Source: Akkermansiaceae bacterium
Lineage (GTDB): Bacteria; Verrucomicrobiota; Verrucomicrobiia; Verrucomicrobiales; Akkermansiaceae
Assembly: GCA_030725745.1 (NCBI GenBank)
Contig: JANRFH010000015.1
Location: forward strand, 30,869-94,868
Length of the DNA: 64,000 nt
Reading direction: 5' to 3'
Part shown: piece after piece, positions 1-8,316 of the stretch
How the letters are laid out: every line of letters starts with the position of its first letter
Position numbering within the stretch: position 1 is the first letter of the stretch
Notes under the pieces: model-generated
What the model was told of the DNA's origin: nothing
The model's database searches: none
Seen by the model: only the letters and a program-made list of their open reading frames with translations
Program-made: the position numbers and the translations under genes

Positions 1-156
1 GCTGTCTCCATTCCCGGAGCTTTCTGGGGAGACATCCTCGCCTTCGTCACCATCGGTGCCGCTTTCGTCTTCTTCCTTCTCCGCGCCATCGGCCAGCATT
101 CGCTCTACCCGAACCGCGATCCGCGAATCCTCGAATCCGCGAACCTCACCAACTGA
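1..156 (+). CDS. actF: C-terminal end of alternative complex III subunit ActF (partial)
   Basis: Open reading frame 1 runs from the window edge to a TGA at 154-156. The roughly 50 residues seen hold one hydrophobic helix (about residues 8-27) followed by a short hydrophilic tail, GQHSLYPNRDPRILESA. That tail resembles the end of ActF, the polytopic quinol-binding subunit of alternative complex III, which typically finishes with HPLxPxxDPRLxES. ActF sits in the inner membrane and takes part in quinol oxidation. The following genes encode cytochromes and a haem-copper oxidase, the usual company of alternative complex III, so the rest of an act cluster is expected just upstream of the window. 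The call rests on a short tail and on context. Confidence 0.68.
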   Translation, partial: AVSIPGAFWGDILAFVTIGAAFVFFLLRAIGQHSLYPNRDPRILESANLTN

Positions 157-185
157 TCTTTTTTCACACTCTCTTTCCGAAACGC

Positions 186-965
186 ATGGACCCCACCCGC
201 GACAATCCCCTGATCCGCATCAAAGCCTTCATCGATGGCTTGGGCATCTTCACCTTCTTCGCAGTTGTGCTGCTGATCATCATCGGCCTCGCTGCTGCTT
301 TTGGCCTATTCAGCAAGGGCGAAACGCCTGAGGACGCAGCCGGTGACATTCGTTATGAGACGAAGACTGAGGTAGATGCCGCTCAGGCCGCATTCCTTAC
401 TCCTGAGCAAATTTCCGCAGCTATTCCTGAGGTTTCCAAGGAGCTCATCGCTTCTAAGCCGGTCGCTGTCGAGAAAGCTGAGCAAATTGTGCCGGGTTCT
501 GAAACTGCTCTAAACCTAGAGAATGCCCCTGCGGTCGATACCACTGAGATGGATGCTGCTGCCGAAGGTGATGCAGACGCCCCTATCGATCCTGCGGTTT
601 TGGAAAAAGGCAAAGCCCAATACATAATGTGCATTGGGTGCCATGGTGAGAATGGCCAAGGGGTTGAGAGCGTAGCACCCCCACTTGCAGAATCAGAATG
701 GGTCACGGGCCCGATCTCTAATCTCATTAAAATCCAGCTTCGTGGTCTTGCAGGGCCGATCGAGGTAAATGGTCGGGTCTATGAATTCGCCAACGGCATG
801 CTTCCAATGGCCTACCAGACCAACGAGCAAATTGCCGATGTTCTTACCTACGTTCGAAACAGCTTCGGAAACAAAGCCTCCGCCGTGAAGCCTGAGCAAG
901 TAGAAGCTCTCCGCAGTGAAGTCGGTAAGCCACAAGTCACCGTCGAAGAACTCACCAAGCCGTAA
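186..965 (+). CDS. Membrane-anchored mono-haem cytochrome c
   Basis: This 259-residue protein has a cytoplasmic start, one transmembrane helix at about residues 20-41, an acidic linker of about 100 residues and a C-terminal class I cytochrome c domain. The haem site CIGCHG is near residue 150 and the probable axial Met is in GMLPMAYQ near residue 205. It should hang on the outer face of the inner membrane and carry electrons. It begins 29 bases after actF and ends 17 bases before the CcoN-like gene, so it belongs to the operon. Its domain resembles that of the second cytochrome gene at 3283-4047 (both end in VRNxFGN). It could be an ActE-like subunit or the electron donor to the oxidase; the sequence does not decide. 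Confidence 0.85.
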   Translation: MDPTRDNPLIRIKAFIDGLGIFTFFAVVLLIIIGLAAAFGLFSKGETPEDAAGDIRYETKTEVDAAQAAFLTPEQISAAIPEVSKELIASKPVAVEKAEQIVPGSETALNLENAPAVDTTEMDAAAEGDADAPIDPAVLEKGKAQYIMCIGCHGENGQGVESVAPPLAESEWVTGPISNLIKIQLRGLAGPIEVNGRVYEFANGMLPMAYQTNEQIADVLTYVRNSFGNKASAVKPEQVEALRSEVGKPQVTVEELTKP

Positions 966-982
966 CCTCTTTTTTCAGCCAG

Positions 983-2482
983 ATGTCATCAGCTACACAA
1001 AAATCATCCTCTCAGGACGCCCTTCTGCGCTCCGGCATCGACCGGTCGTTGCGCCATCCCGTCATGTTTTTCATGACCAGTGGTGCTGCATGGCTCGCAG
1101 TTTCGCTTATCCTCGGAGTCATTTCTTCCGCGAAAGCGCATTCCCCTGAGTTCCTTGATGGCTGCGGCTGGTTGACTTACGGTCGTGTTCAGGCGGCTCA
1201 TACCAGTGCATTGATCTACGGCTGGGGCTTCCAAGCAGCTTTCGGCATGATCATCTGGATGATGTCGCGCTTGTCTCGTCAAGAGTGCAGAGCTTCCGGA
1301 ATCATCCTAACTGCAGGACACGTCTGGAACGTTATTATTTCTCTCGGAACTCTTGGCATCCTTGCGGGGTATGGCACTGGAATGCCTTGGATGGAGTTCC
1401 CCTCATTTACTTGGCCTGTCATCACAATCACCTACGCTGTCATCATGGTCTGGTCGCTCGTCCAGTTCAAGGTGCGCCCTGAAGGACACGTTTACATCTC
1501 CCAGTGGTATCTTTTGGCCGCGATGATTTGGTTCCCATGGGTTTTCATCACCACGAATCTTCTGCTTCACGTATTTCCAGGAAATCCCGTCATGGCCGCT
1601 GGTATCAATGCTTGGTATAAATCTAGTCTGATCTTCCTGTTCTTCGTGCCGATTGGCCTTGGAATGGCATTCTACCTTATCCCTAAGGTGACGGGTCGCG
1701 CGGTTCACAGCTACTCGCTCGCCAAGCTTGGTTTCTGGTCGCTAGCGATAATTATGCCATGGGCGGGGATGCAGAAACTTACTGGAGCACCGATTCCATA
1801 TTTCATCCCTTATCTAGGTGCCGCTGCCACAGTTCTATTCTTCATCCCAGCTTTCACAGCTGCCGTCAACCTGCTCCGCACAGCGATGGCTTCTGGAGAT
1901 ATCGTCAACAACAGCCCGGCGCTTCGTTTCACTACGGCAGGCATCGTAGGTCTGATTGTTATGGCAGTGGCCGCGGTTTTCCTGAATCTCCCTGGCTCCA
2001 CCCTGAAGCTCAGTCAATTTTCCCTCTCGGGATATGGATTTGAGATGCTCTCGCTGTATGGCTTCTTTAGCTTTGTAGCCTTCGGTGCTATCTACTTCAT
2101 CGTGCCACGCATCACTGGCCGTGAGTGGCTTTCTCGCCGCCTCATCAAGATGCATTTCTTCATCTCGATCTACGGGATCATGCTCATCGCTGTCGTTGCG
2201 ATCTTCGGAGGACTCCAGCAGGGAGTTGGTCAGGAAATGTTTGACCAGCCATGGGCAACTGCCTCCACCCGCGCCTATCCCTATGCGATCTGCATCACCT
2301 TCTCGTGGTGCACCATCCTCATTTCAAACATCTTCTTCTTCATGCATCTTATGGTGATGTGGCTACGCCTCGGCCGCCGCAGCAACCACCCGACGCTTCT
2401 CGTTTCCGCTCACGGACACAGCCCGCACGGCGAGGAAGGCGATATCGATAACGCTGGCCCCGGCACAGCAGCAGCCCACTAA
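983..2482 (+). CDS. CcoN-like cbb3 oxidase subunit I homologue lacking the oxygen-reducing site
   Basis: The 499 residues form about 12 transmembrane helices with clear CcoN-family stretches: GRVQAAHTSALIYGWG, FYLIPKVTGR and FGAIYFIVPRITGRE. His73 matches the low-spin haem b ligand. Compared from memory with the CcoN consensus, the other metal ligands are gone. The helix that normally carries LHIVNN reads VFITTN, GHNAVGF is replaced by YKSSLIF, the GPHHLH pair is GMQKLT (residues 262-267), and GHVHSG reads GFEMLS (residues 352-357). Copper B and haem b3 therefore cannot bind in the usual way, although Met355 stands where the second haem b histidine should be. A His/Met haem b electron-transfer or scaffold subunit is my inference. 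It is followed by ccoO after 22 bases. Confidence 0.8.
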   Translation: MSSATQKSSSQDALLRSGIDRSLRHPVMFFMTSGAAWLAVSLILGVISSAKAHSPEFLDGCGWLTYGRVQAAHTSALIYGWGFQAAFGMIIWMMSRLSRQECRASGIILTAGHVWNVIISLGTLGILAGYGTGMPWMEFPSFTWPVITITYAVIMVWSLVQFKVRPEGHVYISQWYLLAAMIWFPWVFITTNLLLHVFPGNPVMAAGINAWYKSSLIFLFFVPIGLGMAFYLIPKVTGRAVHSYSLAKLGFWSLAIIMPWAGMQKLTGAPIPYFIPYLGAAATVLFFIPAFTAAVNLLRTAMASGDIVNNSPALRFTTAGIVGLIVMAVAAVFLNLPGSTLKLSQFSLSGYGFEMLSLYGFFSFVAFGAIYFIVPRITGREWLSRRLIKMHFFISIYGIMLIAVVAIFGGLQQGVGQEMFDQPWATASTRAYPYAICITFSWCTILISNIFFFMHLMVMWLRLGRRSNHPTLLVSAHGHSPHGEEGDIDNAGPGTAAAH

Positions 2483-2504
2483 TTTCCATTTTTACGCACT
2501 ACCC

Positions 2505-3251
2505 ATGAGCTTCCGCACTTTCTTCCTCAGTCTCTCCGCCAGTTTCGGAGTGGCATGGTTGGCCATTATCATCGTCCCTTACTTCAAGATGCGTTCCTTG
2601 GAACCCATCGTGATGGAGGAAGGCGAGGGCACAAATGCAGTCTATATCCCGAAACGTGCGGGACGTATCGCCGATGGCGCCGAAGTCTATGGCGAAAATG
2701 GCTGCTATCTCTGTCACACCCAGCTTGTCCGCCCCACATACGCGGGCAACGACCTTTTCCGTCCGGACTGGGGTGGTCTTAAAGCCATTGACGATAGGCC
2801 AGACACCCGCCGCGAGACAAACGTCTACGATTTCGAAGGCGAACAATTCGCTCAAATCGGTGTTTCCCGCATGGGCCCGGATCTTTCAAACCTCGGAGTC
2901 AGAGTCGAAGAGCTCTACGCCAAGGACATCTCTCCTGAGGATTGGCTGTATCGCCATCTTTACAATCCACGCTTCAAGCCGGAAGACCGTGACTCGAAAT
3001 GCCCTTCGTTCCGCTTCATGTTCGATGAGTCGGAGATCAAAGGAAATCCATCTGATGATGCCCTGGAATTTGCCGGAAAGAACGGTGGAGAAATTACCCC
3101 GAAACCCGAGGCTAAAGCGCTAGTTTCTTATCTTCTCTCGTTGAAAAAAGACCAAGCTGTTCCATCGTCTCTCAACTTCGCTCCTTCTTCCGGGGAGGAA
3201 GAAGCAGCTCCTCCTGCACCCGCAGATGAGCCATCACCTGCAGGTGCCTGA
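2505..3251 (+). CDS. ccoO: CcoO-like mono-haem cytochrome c subunit
   Basis: A 248-residue protein with an N-terminal membrane anchor (about residues 5-27) and a CcoO/FixO-type cytochrome domain. The haem site lies in GCYLCHTQLVRP near residue 67, the family pattern GCYNCHSQxIRP. The segment RMGPDLSNLG near residue 124 also matches CcoO. Where the family has the axial methionine in SNMPAYPW, this protein reads SKCPSFRF (near residue 166), so a cysteine replaces it. Its C terminus is Pro/Ala/Glu-rich. In cbb3 oxidases CcoO passes electrons to CcoN; here its partner is the degenerate CcoN-like protein directly upstream, so its acceptor is uncertain. The next cytochrome gene starts 31 bases downstream. 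Confidence 0.82.
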   Translation: MSFRTFFLSLSASFGVAWLAIIIVPYFKMRSLEPIVMEEGEGTNAVYIPKRAGRIADGAEVYGENGCYLCHTQLVRPTYAGNDLFRPDWGGLKAIDDRPDTRRETNVYDFEGEQFAQIGVSRMGPDLSNLGVRVEELYAKDISPEDWLYRHLYNPRFKPEDRDSKCPSFRFMFDESEIKGNPSDDALEFAGKNGGEITPKPEAKALVSYLLSLKKDQAVPSSLNFAPSSGEEEAAPPAPADEPSPAGA

Positions 3252-3282
3252 TCCATCAATTATTTTCCCAGAAATTTCTATC

Positions 3283-4047
3283 ATGTCTTCGCCCGATCCG
3301 CAGCACAGCAGCAAGCCCGACCTCGACGAGTCGATCAACGTCACCAAGGCGCATGGACGCGTCGAACGGGAATCAGCAGCCACCGCCCGCGAGCAACGAA
3401 TCGCCGACAACGGTCACGAGCCACTGGCTTTGTGGGTCATCGTGGCTTGTGGCATTGTTCTCCTCATTGCTGGGGGAGTGATTGGAGATGCTGGGACACT
3501 ATTTTCCTACGGAAATACCTTTAAAGAAGGCTACGTGCGCGGGAAGGCACCGGGATCCTTGGAGGAGGGCCCGGCTCCCAAAGATGCGCTAGCGGCTTTC
3601 AGCGCAAAAGGTCAGAAGGTTTATTCTAAATGCAACGGTTGCCACGGCGCCGACGGTAAAGGTGGCGCGAGCTACCCATCGCTCGCAGGTTCCGCATGGG
3701 TTGTGGGCGATACCCAGAAGTTTGCGATGATCGTGTTGAATGGTCTCCAAGGGCCTGCAAGCAATGGCAAAACCTACGGTGTGATGCCTGCCCAAGGTTC
3801 GGGCATGTCCGCACAGGATCTTGCAGCTCTGATGACCTTCGTCAGGAACGGTTTCGGAAACTCGGTAGGTGACGTGGTGACTGTGGAGATGGCAGAGAAC
3901 GCCCTTGCGATTTCCGCCGCCCGCGAAAAGGTTGGCCAGGCAGTTACTGCAGAAGAGATTAAAGCGGATCACATGGTCATGCTTGAGGGTGAGCCTCTCG
4001 ACCCAACGACAATGGTTGATCCCGCCAAGCTGACACCAGTCGAATAA
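3283..4047 (+). CDS. Membrane-anchored mono-haem cytochrome c (CcoP position)
   Basis: A 254-residue protein read from the ATG at 3283. An upstream in-frame ATG at 3226 lies inside ccoO and is unlikely. Residues about 45-67 form a transmembrane helix after a charged N terminus, and the C-terminal half is a class I cytochrome c with CNGCHG near residue 117 and an axial Met in GVMPAQG near residue 167. The gene sits where ccoP is found in cbb3 operons, but it has one haem site instead of two. Its domain resembles the cytochrome at 186-965. It probably shuttles electrons between the quinol-oxidising complex and the caa3 oxidase encoded next, acting on the periplasmic side. Confidence 0.83.
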   Translation: MSSPDPQHSSKPDLDESINVTKAHGRVERESAATAREQRIADNGHEPLALWVIVACGIVLLIAGGVIGDAGTLFSYGNTFKEGYVRGKAPGSLEEGPAPKDALAAFSAKGQKVYSKCNGCHGADGKGGASYPSLAGSAWVVGDTQKFAMIVLNGLQGPASNGKTYGVMPAQGSGMSAQDLAALMTFVRNGFGNSVGDVVTVEMAENALAISAAREKVGQAVTAEEIKADHMVMLEGEPLDPTTMVDPAKLTPVE

Positions 4048-4055
4048 GTTTCCTT

Positions 4056-4084
4056 AGAGTTTAAAGTTTAAAATTTCAAGTTTC
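4056..4084 (+). repeat. AT-rich spacer repeat (TTTAAAGTTTAAA family)
   Basis: The spacer between the cytochrome gene and ctaD carries the phrase GTTTAAAGTTTAAAATTTC. Close variants occur in at least ten other spacers in the window, and two occur inside the hrpA reading frame. It lies immediately upstream of the ctaD start and may affect translation or transcript folding; no function is shown. Confidence 0.6.
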
Positions 4085-4089
4085 CACCT

Positions 4090-6003
4090 ATGAGCGCCAA
4101 CGCAGCATCTCACGACTCCTCGCATGATCACCACGACGATCATGGAGATCACCACCACAATCCTGGATTCATCCAGAAATACATTTTTTCGACGGATCAC
4201 AAGACCATCGGTATTCAGTATGGTATTACCGCGATGTTGTTCCTCGCATTCGGATTCTACCTGATGATGGTTATGCGCTGGAGCATCGCCTATCCGCATC
4301 AGCCTCTTCCGGAGTGGATGAGTTTCCTTTTCACAGATACTTGGAAAGCCCGTTGGCTTCTGGACGGCAAAGTCACGGGTGAGACCTACAACATGTTCGG
4401 TGCTATGCACGGCACGATTATGGTCTTCCTAGGAATTGTGCCACTAGGATTCGGTGCCTTCGGCAACTACGTCACGCCCCTTCAAATTGGTGCTGTGGAC
4501 ATGGCTTTCCCTAAGTTGAACATGCTCAGTTACTGGATTTATTTTGTGGGTGGAGTCATCATGTGTGCCTCCTTCTTCATGGAGTCCGGTGCAGCAAAAT
4601 CCGGTTGGACGAACTACTCTCCGCTGGCTGGTTTCGCCGATGGTCAGATTGTAAACCAATGGCTCGCGGGTCAGACCCAGTGGTTGATCGGGCTCGTTTG
4701 CCTCATTACGTCATCACTACTCGGCTCGGTGAATTTCATCACCACCATCATCAATCTCCGCGCACGGGGAATGACCTGGATGCGCCTGCCGTTCTTCGTC
4801 TGGGCCATGCTTGTAACCGGCTTCCTCCTTCTGCTCGCTTTCCCACCGCTTGAAGCTGCTGGCATCATGCAGTTGATGGATCGCGTCGCACACTCTTCGT
4901 TCTTCATGCCATCCGGTCTCTACACCAGTGCCGAAGGCCTTGCTGATCTTTCCGGCGGCGGATCGCCTCTCTTGTTCCAGCACCTTTTCTGGTTCCTTGG
5001 TCACCCAGAGGTTTACGTCCTCCTTCTCCCTGCGATTGCCTGCGTTGCGGAAATCATTCCCGTCAACACCCGCAAGCCGCTCTGGGGATACAAGTCGATG
5101 GTCTATTCCGTCCTCATCCTTGGCTTCCTTTCCTTCATCGTGTGGGCACACCACATGTATATGACCGGCATGGGATCCGCCGTCTCCACCTTCTTCCAGA
5201 CCACGACAGTTCTGATCTCTATCCCATCGGTGATTATCATCACCGCGATGCTGATCTCTCTCTGGGGTGGTTCTATCAGATTCACCATGCCGATGCTCTG
5301 GGCATGTGCGTTCATCCCGATGTTCGGCATCGGCGGTCTCACCGGTCTTCCACTCGCTTTCAACCTCGTCGGACTCCACCTGCATGACACTTATTACGTC
5401 ATCGGTCACTTCCACTATGTGGTAGCTCCCGGTATCCTCTTTGGTCTCTTTGCCGGCGTTTACCACTGGTATCCGAAAATGACTGGTCGATACATGAGCA
5501 ACTTCCTCGGCCACCTTCACTTCTGGCCGAGCCTCGTGTGCATGAACATCATCTTCTTCCCGATGCTCATCCAAGGTATGGCTGGCTTCCACCGCCGCTG
5601 GTATAACGGTGGCGACGCCTACCTCGCTAAGGCTGCCGACAGCACGGACGTATTTGGTAACGTGGTTCGCGATTACATTGACCTCAATATCATTATGTCT
5701 ATGGGCGCATGGGCACTCGCACTCGCCCAGATTCCATTCGTGATTAACCTCTTCATCGCCTGGAAAGCTGGCAAGAAGGTCGAAAGCGACAACCCATGGG
5801 ACGCCACCACACTTGAGTGGTCCACTCCGACACCTCCGGGACACGGCAACTTCACCTACGATGTCGCCGTCTATCGTGGCCCTTACGAATATTCTCGCCC
5901 TGATTGCGACAAGGATTACTTCCCACAATGGGAGGCACCCAAGAAGCCCGTGGAAGAACCCGCGGATGCGCCATCCGTCGCAAACACCAACGATCATCAC
6001 TGA
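4090..6003 (+). CDS. ctaD: caa3-type cytochrome c oxidase subunit I
   Basis: A 637-residue haem-copper oxidase subunit I with all metal ligands visible: haem a His in GAMHGTIM, the copper B His and crosslinked Tyr in GHPEVY, the pair in WAHHMYM, and HLHDTYYVIGHFHYV for haems a and a3. The D-channel Asp is in IGAVDMAFPK and Glu in GHPEVY, so it is A-type. The K-channel lysine is missing: the segment that normally reads AVPTGxK reads SIPSVII, putting Ile383 in that position. A His-rich N terminus (HDSSHDHHDDHGDHHH) precedes helix 1. The enzyme reduces oxygen to water and pumps protons. It is the only subunit here with a complete oxygen-reducing site. Confidence 0.95.
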   Translation: MSANAASHDSSHDHHDDHGDHHHNPGFIQKYIFSTDHKTIGIQYGITAMLFLAFGFYLMMVMRWSIAYPHQPLPEWMSFLFTDTWKARWLLDGKVTGETYNMFGAMHGTIMVFLGIVPLGFGAFGNYVTPLQIGAVDMAFPKLNMLSYWIYFVGGVIMCASFFMESGAAKSGWTNYSPLAGFADGQIVNQWLAGQTQWLIGLVCLITSSLLGSVNFITTIINLRARGMTWMRLPFFVWAMLVTGFLLLLAFPPLEAAGIMQLMDRVAHSSFFMPSGLYTSAEGLADLSGGGSPLLFQHLFWFLGHPEVYVLLLPAIACVAEIIPVNTRKPLWGYKSMVYSVLILGFLSFIVWAHHMYMTGMGSAVSTFFQTTTVLISIPSVIIITAMLISLWGGSIRFTMPMLWACAFIPMFGIGGLTGLPLAFNLVGLHLHDTYYVIGHFHYVVAPGILFGLFAGVYHWYPKMTGRYMSNFLGHLHFWPSLVCMNIIFFPMLIQGMAGFHRRWYNGGDAYLAKAADSTDVFGNVVRDYIDLNIIMSMGAWALALAQIPFVINLFIAWKAGKKVESDNPWDATTLEWSTPTPPGHGNFTYDVAVYRGPYEYSRPDCDKDYFPQWEAPKKPVEEPADAPSVANTNDHH

Positions 6004-6051
6004 GTTCGGTTTCCTGAAAACTGAAAACTGAACACTAGCAAACTTTTACAA

Positions 6052-7710
6052 ATGGAAATCCCATACATCGTCACTCCCCGTAAAGACACGGGTCTGATCA
6101 ACTCCAAGATCGCCATCTGGCTCTTCCTCGCTTCTGAGGTCATGCTCTTCGGTGGTTTCTTCTCCGCTTACGTTTATCTGCGCATGGGTGCAGATTATCC
6201 ATGGCCGGAGCGCACGCTTCCCGTCCTTCCTGGTCTCATCAACACCTTCGTGCTTATCGGCTCCTCGGTGACAGTTGTCTTCGCATGGGCTGCCCTCAAG
6301 ATGCGTGAGTGGAGAAAATTCCAGATATACATGGGCATCACCGTCGCTTGCGCCGCTCTGTTCATGGTGCTGAAAGGCGTGGAGTATAACGTCAAGTTTC
6401 ATCACCAAGCTGTTCGTTTGGATGACTACTCGGTCGTTGAAGGGCACCTTGGTTACGAACTCAAAGAGGGTGCCGATGCGCATCATCCAAATGCCGATGA
6501 CTACGTAAAAGACCACAACGGAGATAAGATCGAGGAAAACATGATCCGGGTGAAGGTGGAGAAGCTCACCTTCGCTACCAAGCGCTACTACGCAGAGTGG
6601 GTGGATGAAATGCTTTCCGAGGCAGACCACGCCAATGCGAAGATCACCCTAGAGGCTGATATCGAGGCCACCACCACCGAGGGTGGAAAAATGAAAGTCA
6701 TCGCTAAGAAGGGCGAACCCCTCAGCCTTGATCTCCTCAAAAAGCTCAAGGATGTCCAGCTCGCCGCCCTAAAGCACAATGCTGCTCTTCGTACCCAAAA
6801 TCTTCGTGAACAGTGGGTCGTCGCCAAAGATGCAAACCCTGGCAAACAAGGCTGGGAGATTAGTGATGATGTCAGCATTAACATGGATGACATTACACCG
6901 CTTATGCTTTCCGAAGTGCCAAGCGCTACATTTGTAGTGAATCCTCCGACTGAGTTCCTCTTCAAGCCAAGGGATATCCGAGAAGCTGAAGGCAGTTCAA
7001 GGCTCCGTGACGACACCGTCGTCGTCGGTGAACTCGAGGAAAGCCCAATGGTATTCCACAACGTCGATGCAGTGGACTTCCAATGGCTTGTCATGAAAGC
7101 CGAAGAGAAGGGTATCTCCCCGGAAGCCGCCATTGAGAATTCATGGCTTATGAAAAATAATGCCTTTGTCCGCGAGATATGGGCATGGCACTTGAAGCGC
7201 AACGAGGCTAAACAGAAGGATCTCAATGAGCAATATGGCTTCAAGGAAGATGAAAACGGTAAGCCAACTGAGACTCCTGATCGAGTCCTCACCCACAAAG
7301 AACTCTACCGCATCGGCTGGAAGGAATTCAGGGACTACGGTGAAGAAACCAAAGGTGTAGAAGTTTCCGCTGTTGCAGGTCTGAAAGAAGAATTCATGGG
7401 GCCGAATTACAAAGCCCGCGGTGCAGAAACCTTTCCAGAGCTTTCCCTTCCCCGCGAAGAGATCCGCCATGCGGCGAAGTTTTCTCCGGCTTGGAACACC
7501 TACTACGCGATTTACTTCACCATCACAGGCCTGCACGGCCTTCACGTCATCGGTGGCGCGCTCGTCCTTGCCTACTACCTGTTTTTCGGACGCAAGATGT
7601 ATCTGGAAAATCCGGAGTGGCTCGCAAACCGCGTCGAAGTCGGTGGACTCTTCTGGCACTTTGTCGACCTGATCTGGATCTTCGCGTTCCCGATCCTGTA
7701 TTTGATGTAA
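6052..7710 (+). CDS. ctaE: Cytochrome c oxidase subunit III with a large periplasmic insertion
   Basis: The 552 residues are more than double the usual 200-260. Residues 1-110 give the first three helices (IAIWLFLASEVMLFGGFF, then LINTFVLIGSSVTVVFAW, then the segment before KGVEYN). The last 75 residues give the remaining helices with the family signature ITGLHGLHVIGG and WHFVDLIWIF. Between them lie about 360 hydrophilic, mostly charged residues (about 111-475) with no family I recognise. By the usual topology this loop faces the periplasm. There is no stop or frameshift, and codon use looks like the neighbours, so the insertion appears to be a real added domain. It may dock cytochrome c or neighbouring complexes; that is inference. 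Confidence 0.9.
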   Translation: MEIPYIVTPRKDTGLINSKIAIWLFLASEVMLFGGFFSAYVYLRMGADYPWPERTLPVLPGLINTFVLIGSSVTVVFAWAALKMREWRKFQIYMGITVACAALFMVLKGVEYNVKFHHQAVRLDDYSVVEGHLGYELKEGADAHHPNADDYVKDHNGDKIEENMIRVKVEKLTFATKRYYAEWVDEMLSEADHANAKITLEADIEATTTEGGKMKVIAKKGEPLSLDLLKKLKDVQLAALKHNAALRTQNLREQWVVAKDANPGKQGWEISDDVSINMDDITPLMLSEVPSATFVVNPPTEFLFKPRDIREAEGSSRLRDDTVVVGELEESPMVFHNVDAVDFQWLVMKAEEKGISPEAAIENSWLMKNNAFVREIWAWHLKRNEAKQKDLNEQYGFKEDENGKPTETPDRVLTHKELYRIGWKEFRDYGEETKGVEVSAVAGLKEEFMGPNYKARGAETFPELSLPREEIRHAAKFSPAWNTYYAIYFTITGLHGLHVIGGALVLAYYLFFGRKMYLENPEWLANRVEVGGLFWHFVDLIWIFAFPILYLM

Positions 7711-7744
7711 ACCAATCTAACTTATTTCCAACCTTTCGTAAAAA

Positions 7745-8101
7745 ATGGCCGATTCTATTGAAGCAATTCAAAAATCCAAAAAGACCTACATTCTGGTTTT
7801 TCTAGCACTCCTTGTGGGTACTGTGCTAACCGTTCTCGTTGCCGAGGCTCCCACTTGGGCTACCTGGCTTCAATGGATGGATGTCGGCGAGCATGGCTTT
7901 GACAAGTATGATGCGATTTTGGGGCTTTTGATCGCCACCACCAAAGCGACACTCGTAGCCTATTATTTCATGCACTTGAATCACGAGAAGAAGGCAGTAT
8001 ATTGGATTTTCGGCTCTGGTATCGTCTTCGTTCTCTGGATGGCTTTCCTGCTTGCTCTTGCCTACAGGAGTCCGATCAACGATTACCTCTTCTACAAGTA
8101 A
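7745..8101 (+). CDS. ctaF: Cytochrome c oxidase subunit IV (prokaryotic COX4 family)
   Basis: A 118-residue protein with three predicted helices (about residues 14-33, 57-79 and 85-108). The central one carries KATLVAYYFMHLNHEK, the typical signature of the prokaryotic COX4/caa3 subunit IV family, where the FMHL motif recurs. It follows ctaE by 34 bases and precedes a tiny membrane protein gene by 7 bases. Subunit IV is thought to stabilise the oxidase core in the membrane. The length is normal for the family. Confidence 0.88.
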   Translation: MADSIEAIQKSKKTYILVFLALLVGTVLTVLVAEAPTWATWLQWMDVGEHGFDKYDAILGLLIATTKATLVAYYFMHLNHEKKAVYWIFGSGIVFVLWMAFLLALAYRSPINDYLFYK

Positions 8102-8108
8102 AACCATT

Positions 8109-8309
8109 ATGTCACTCCGTAGCTTTCACCTCGTCTTCGTCACAGTCTGCACTCTTTTGTGTGCCTTCTTAGTGGTGTGGTCATTCGTGCTTGCTCCAGA
8201 GCCTTCCGCTATGGCCACGGCTTTCGGGGTTGTCGGTGTCATTGGCCTCGTGCTGATGCCCGTCTATGGTTTCGCCTTCCTCAAGAAAGCCTCCAAACTT
8301 CACCTCTAA
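8109..8309 (+). CDS. Small two-helix membrane protein in the caa3 operon
   Basis: A 66-residue open frame from the ATG at 8109. It is nearly all hydrophobic, with two helices (about residues 5-27 and 35-57) and a short basic tail (KKASKLHL). I do not recognise the family. It lies 7 bases after subunit IV and 7 bases before the next small gene, so co-transcription and co-translation with the oxidase are very likely. An oxidase accessory subunit or assembly factor is the natural guess. The tight spacing on both sides is the main reason to regard it as real. Confidence 0.72.
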   Translation: MSLRSFHLVFVTVCTLLCAFLVVWSFVLAPEPSAMATAFGVVGVIGLVLMPVYGFAFLKKASKLHL

Positions 8310-8316
8310 TTCCGCC

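Noticed and set aside
4717..6000. A 427-residue open frame on the minus strand
   Set aside because: It lies wholly antisense to ctaD, whose frame has all expected catalytic motifs. The frame has biased, repetitive composition and no recognisable domain.
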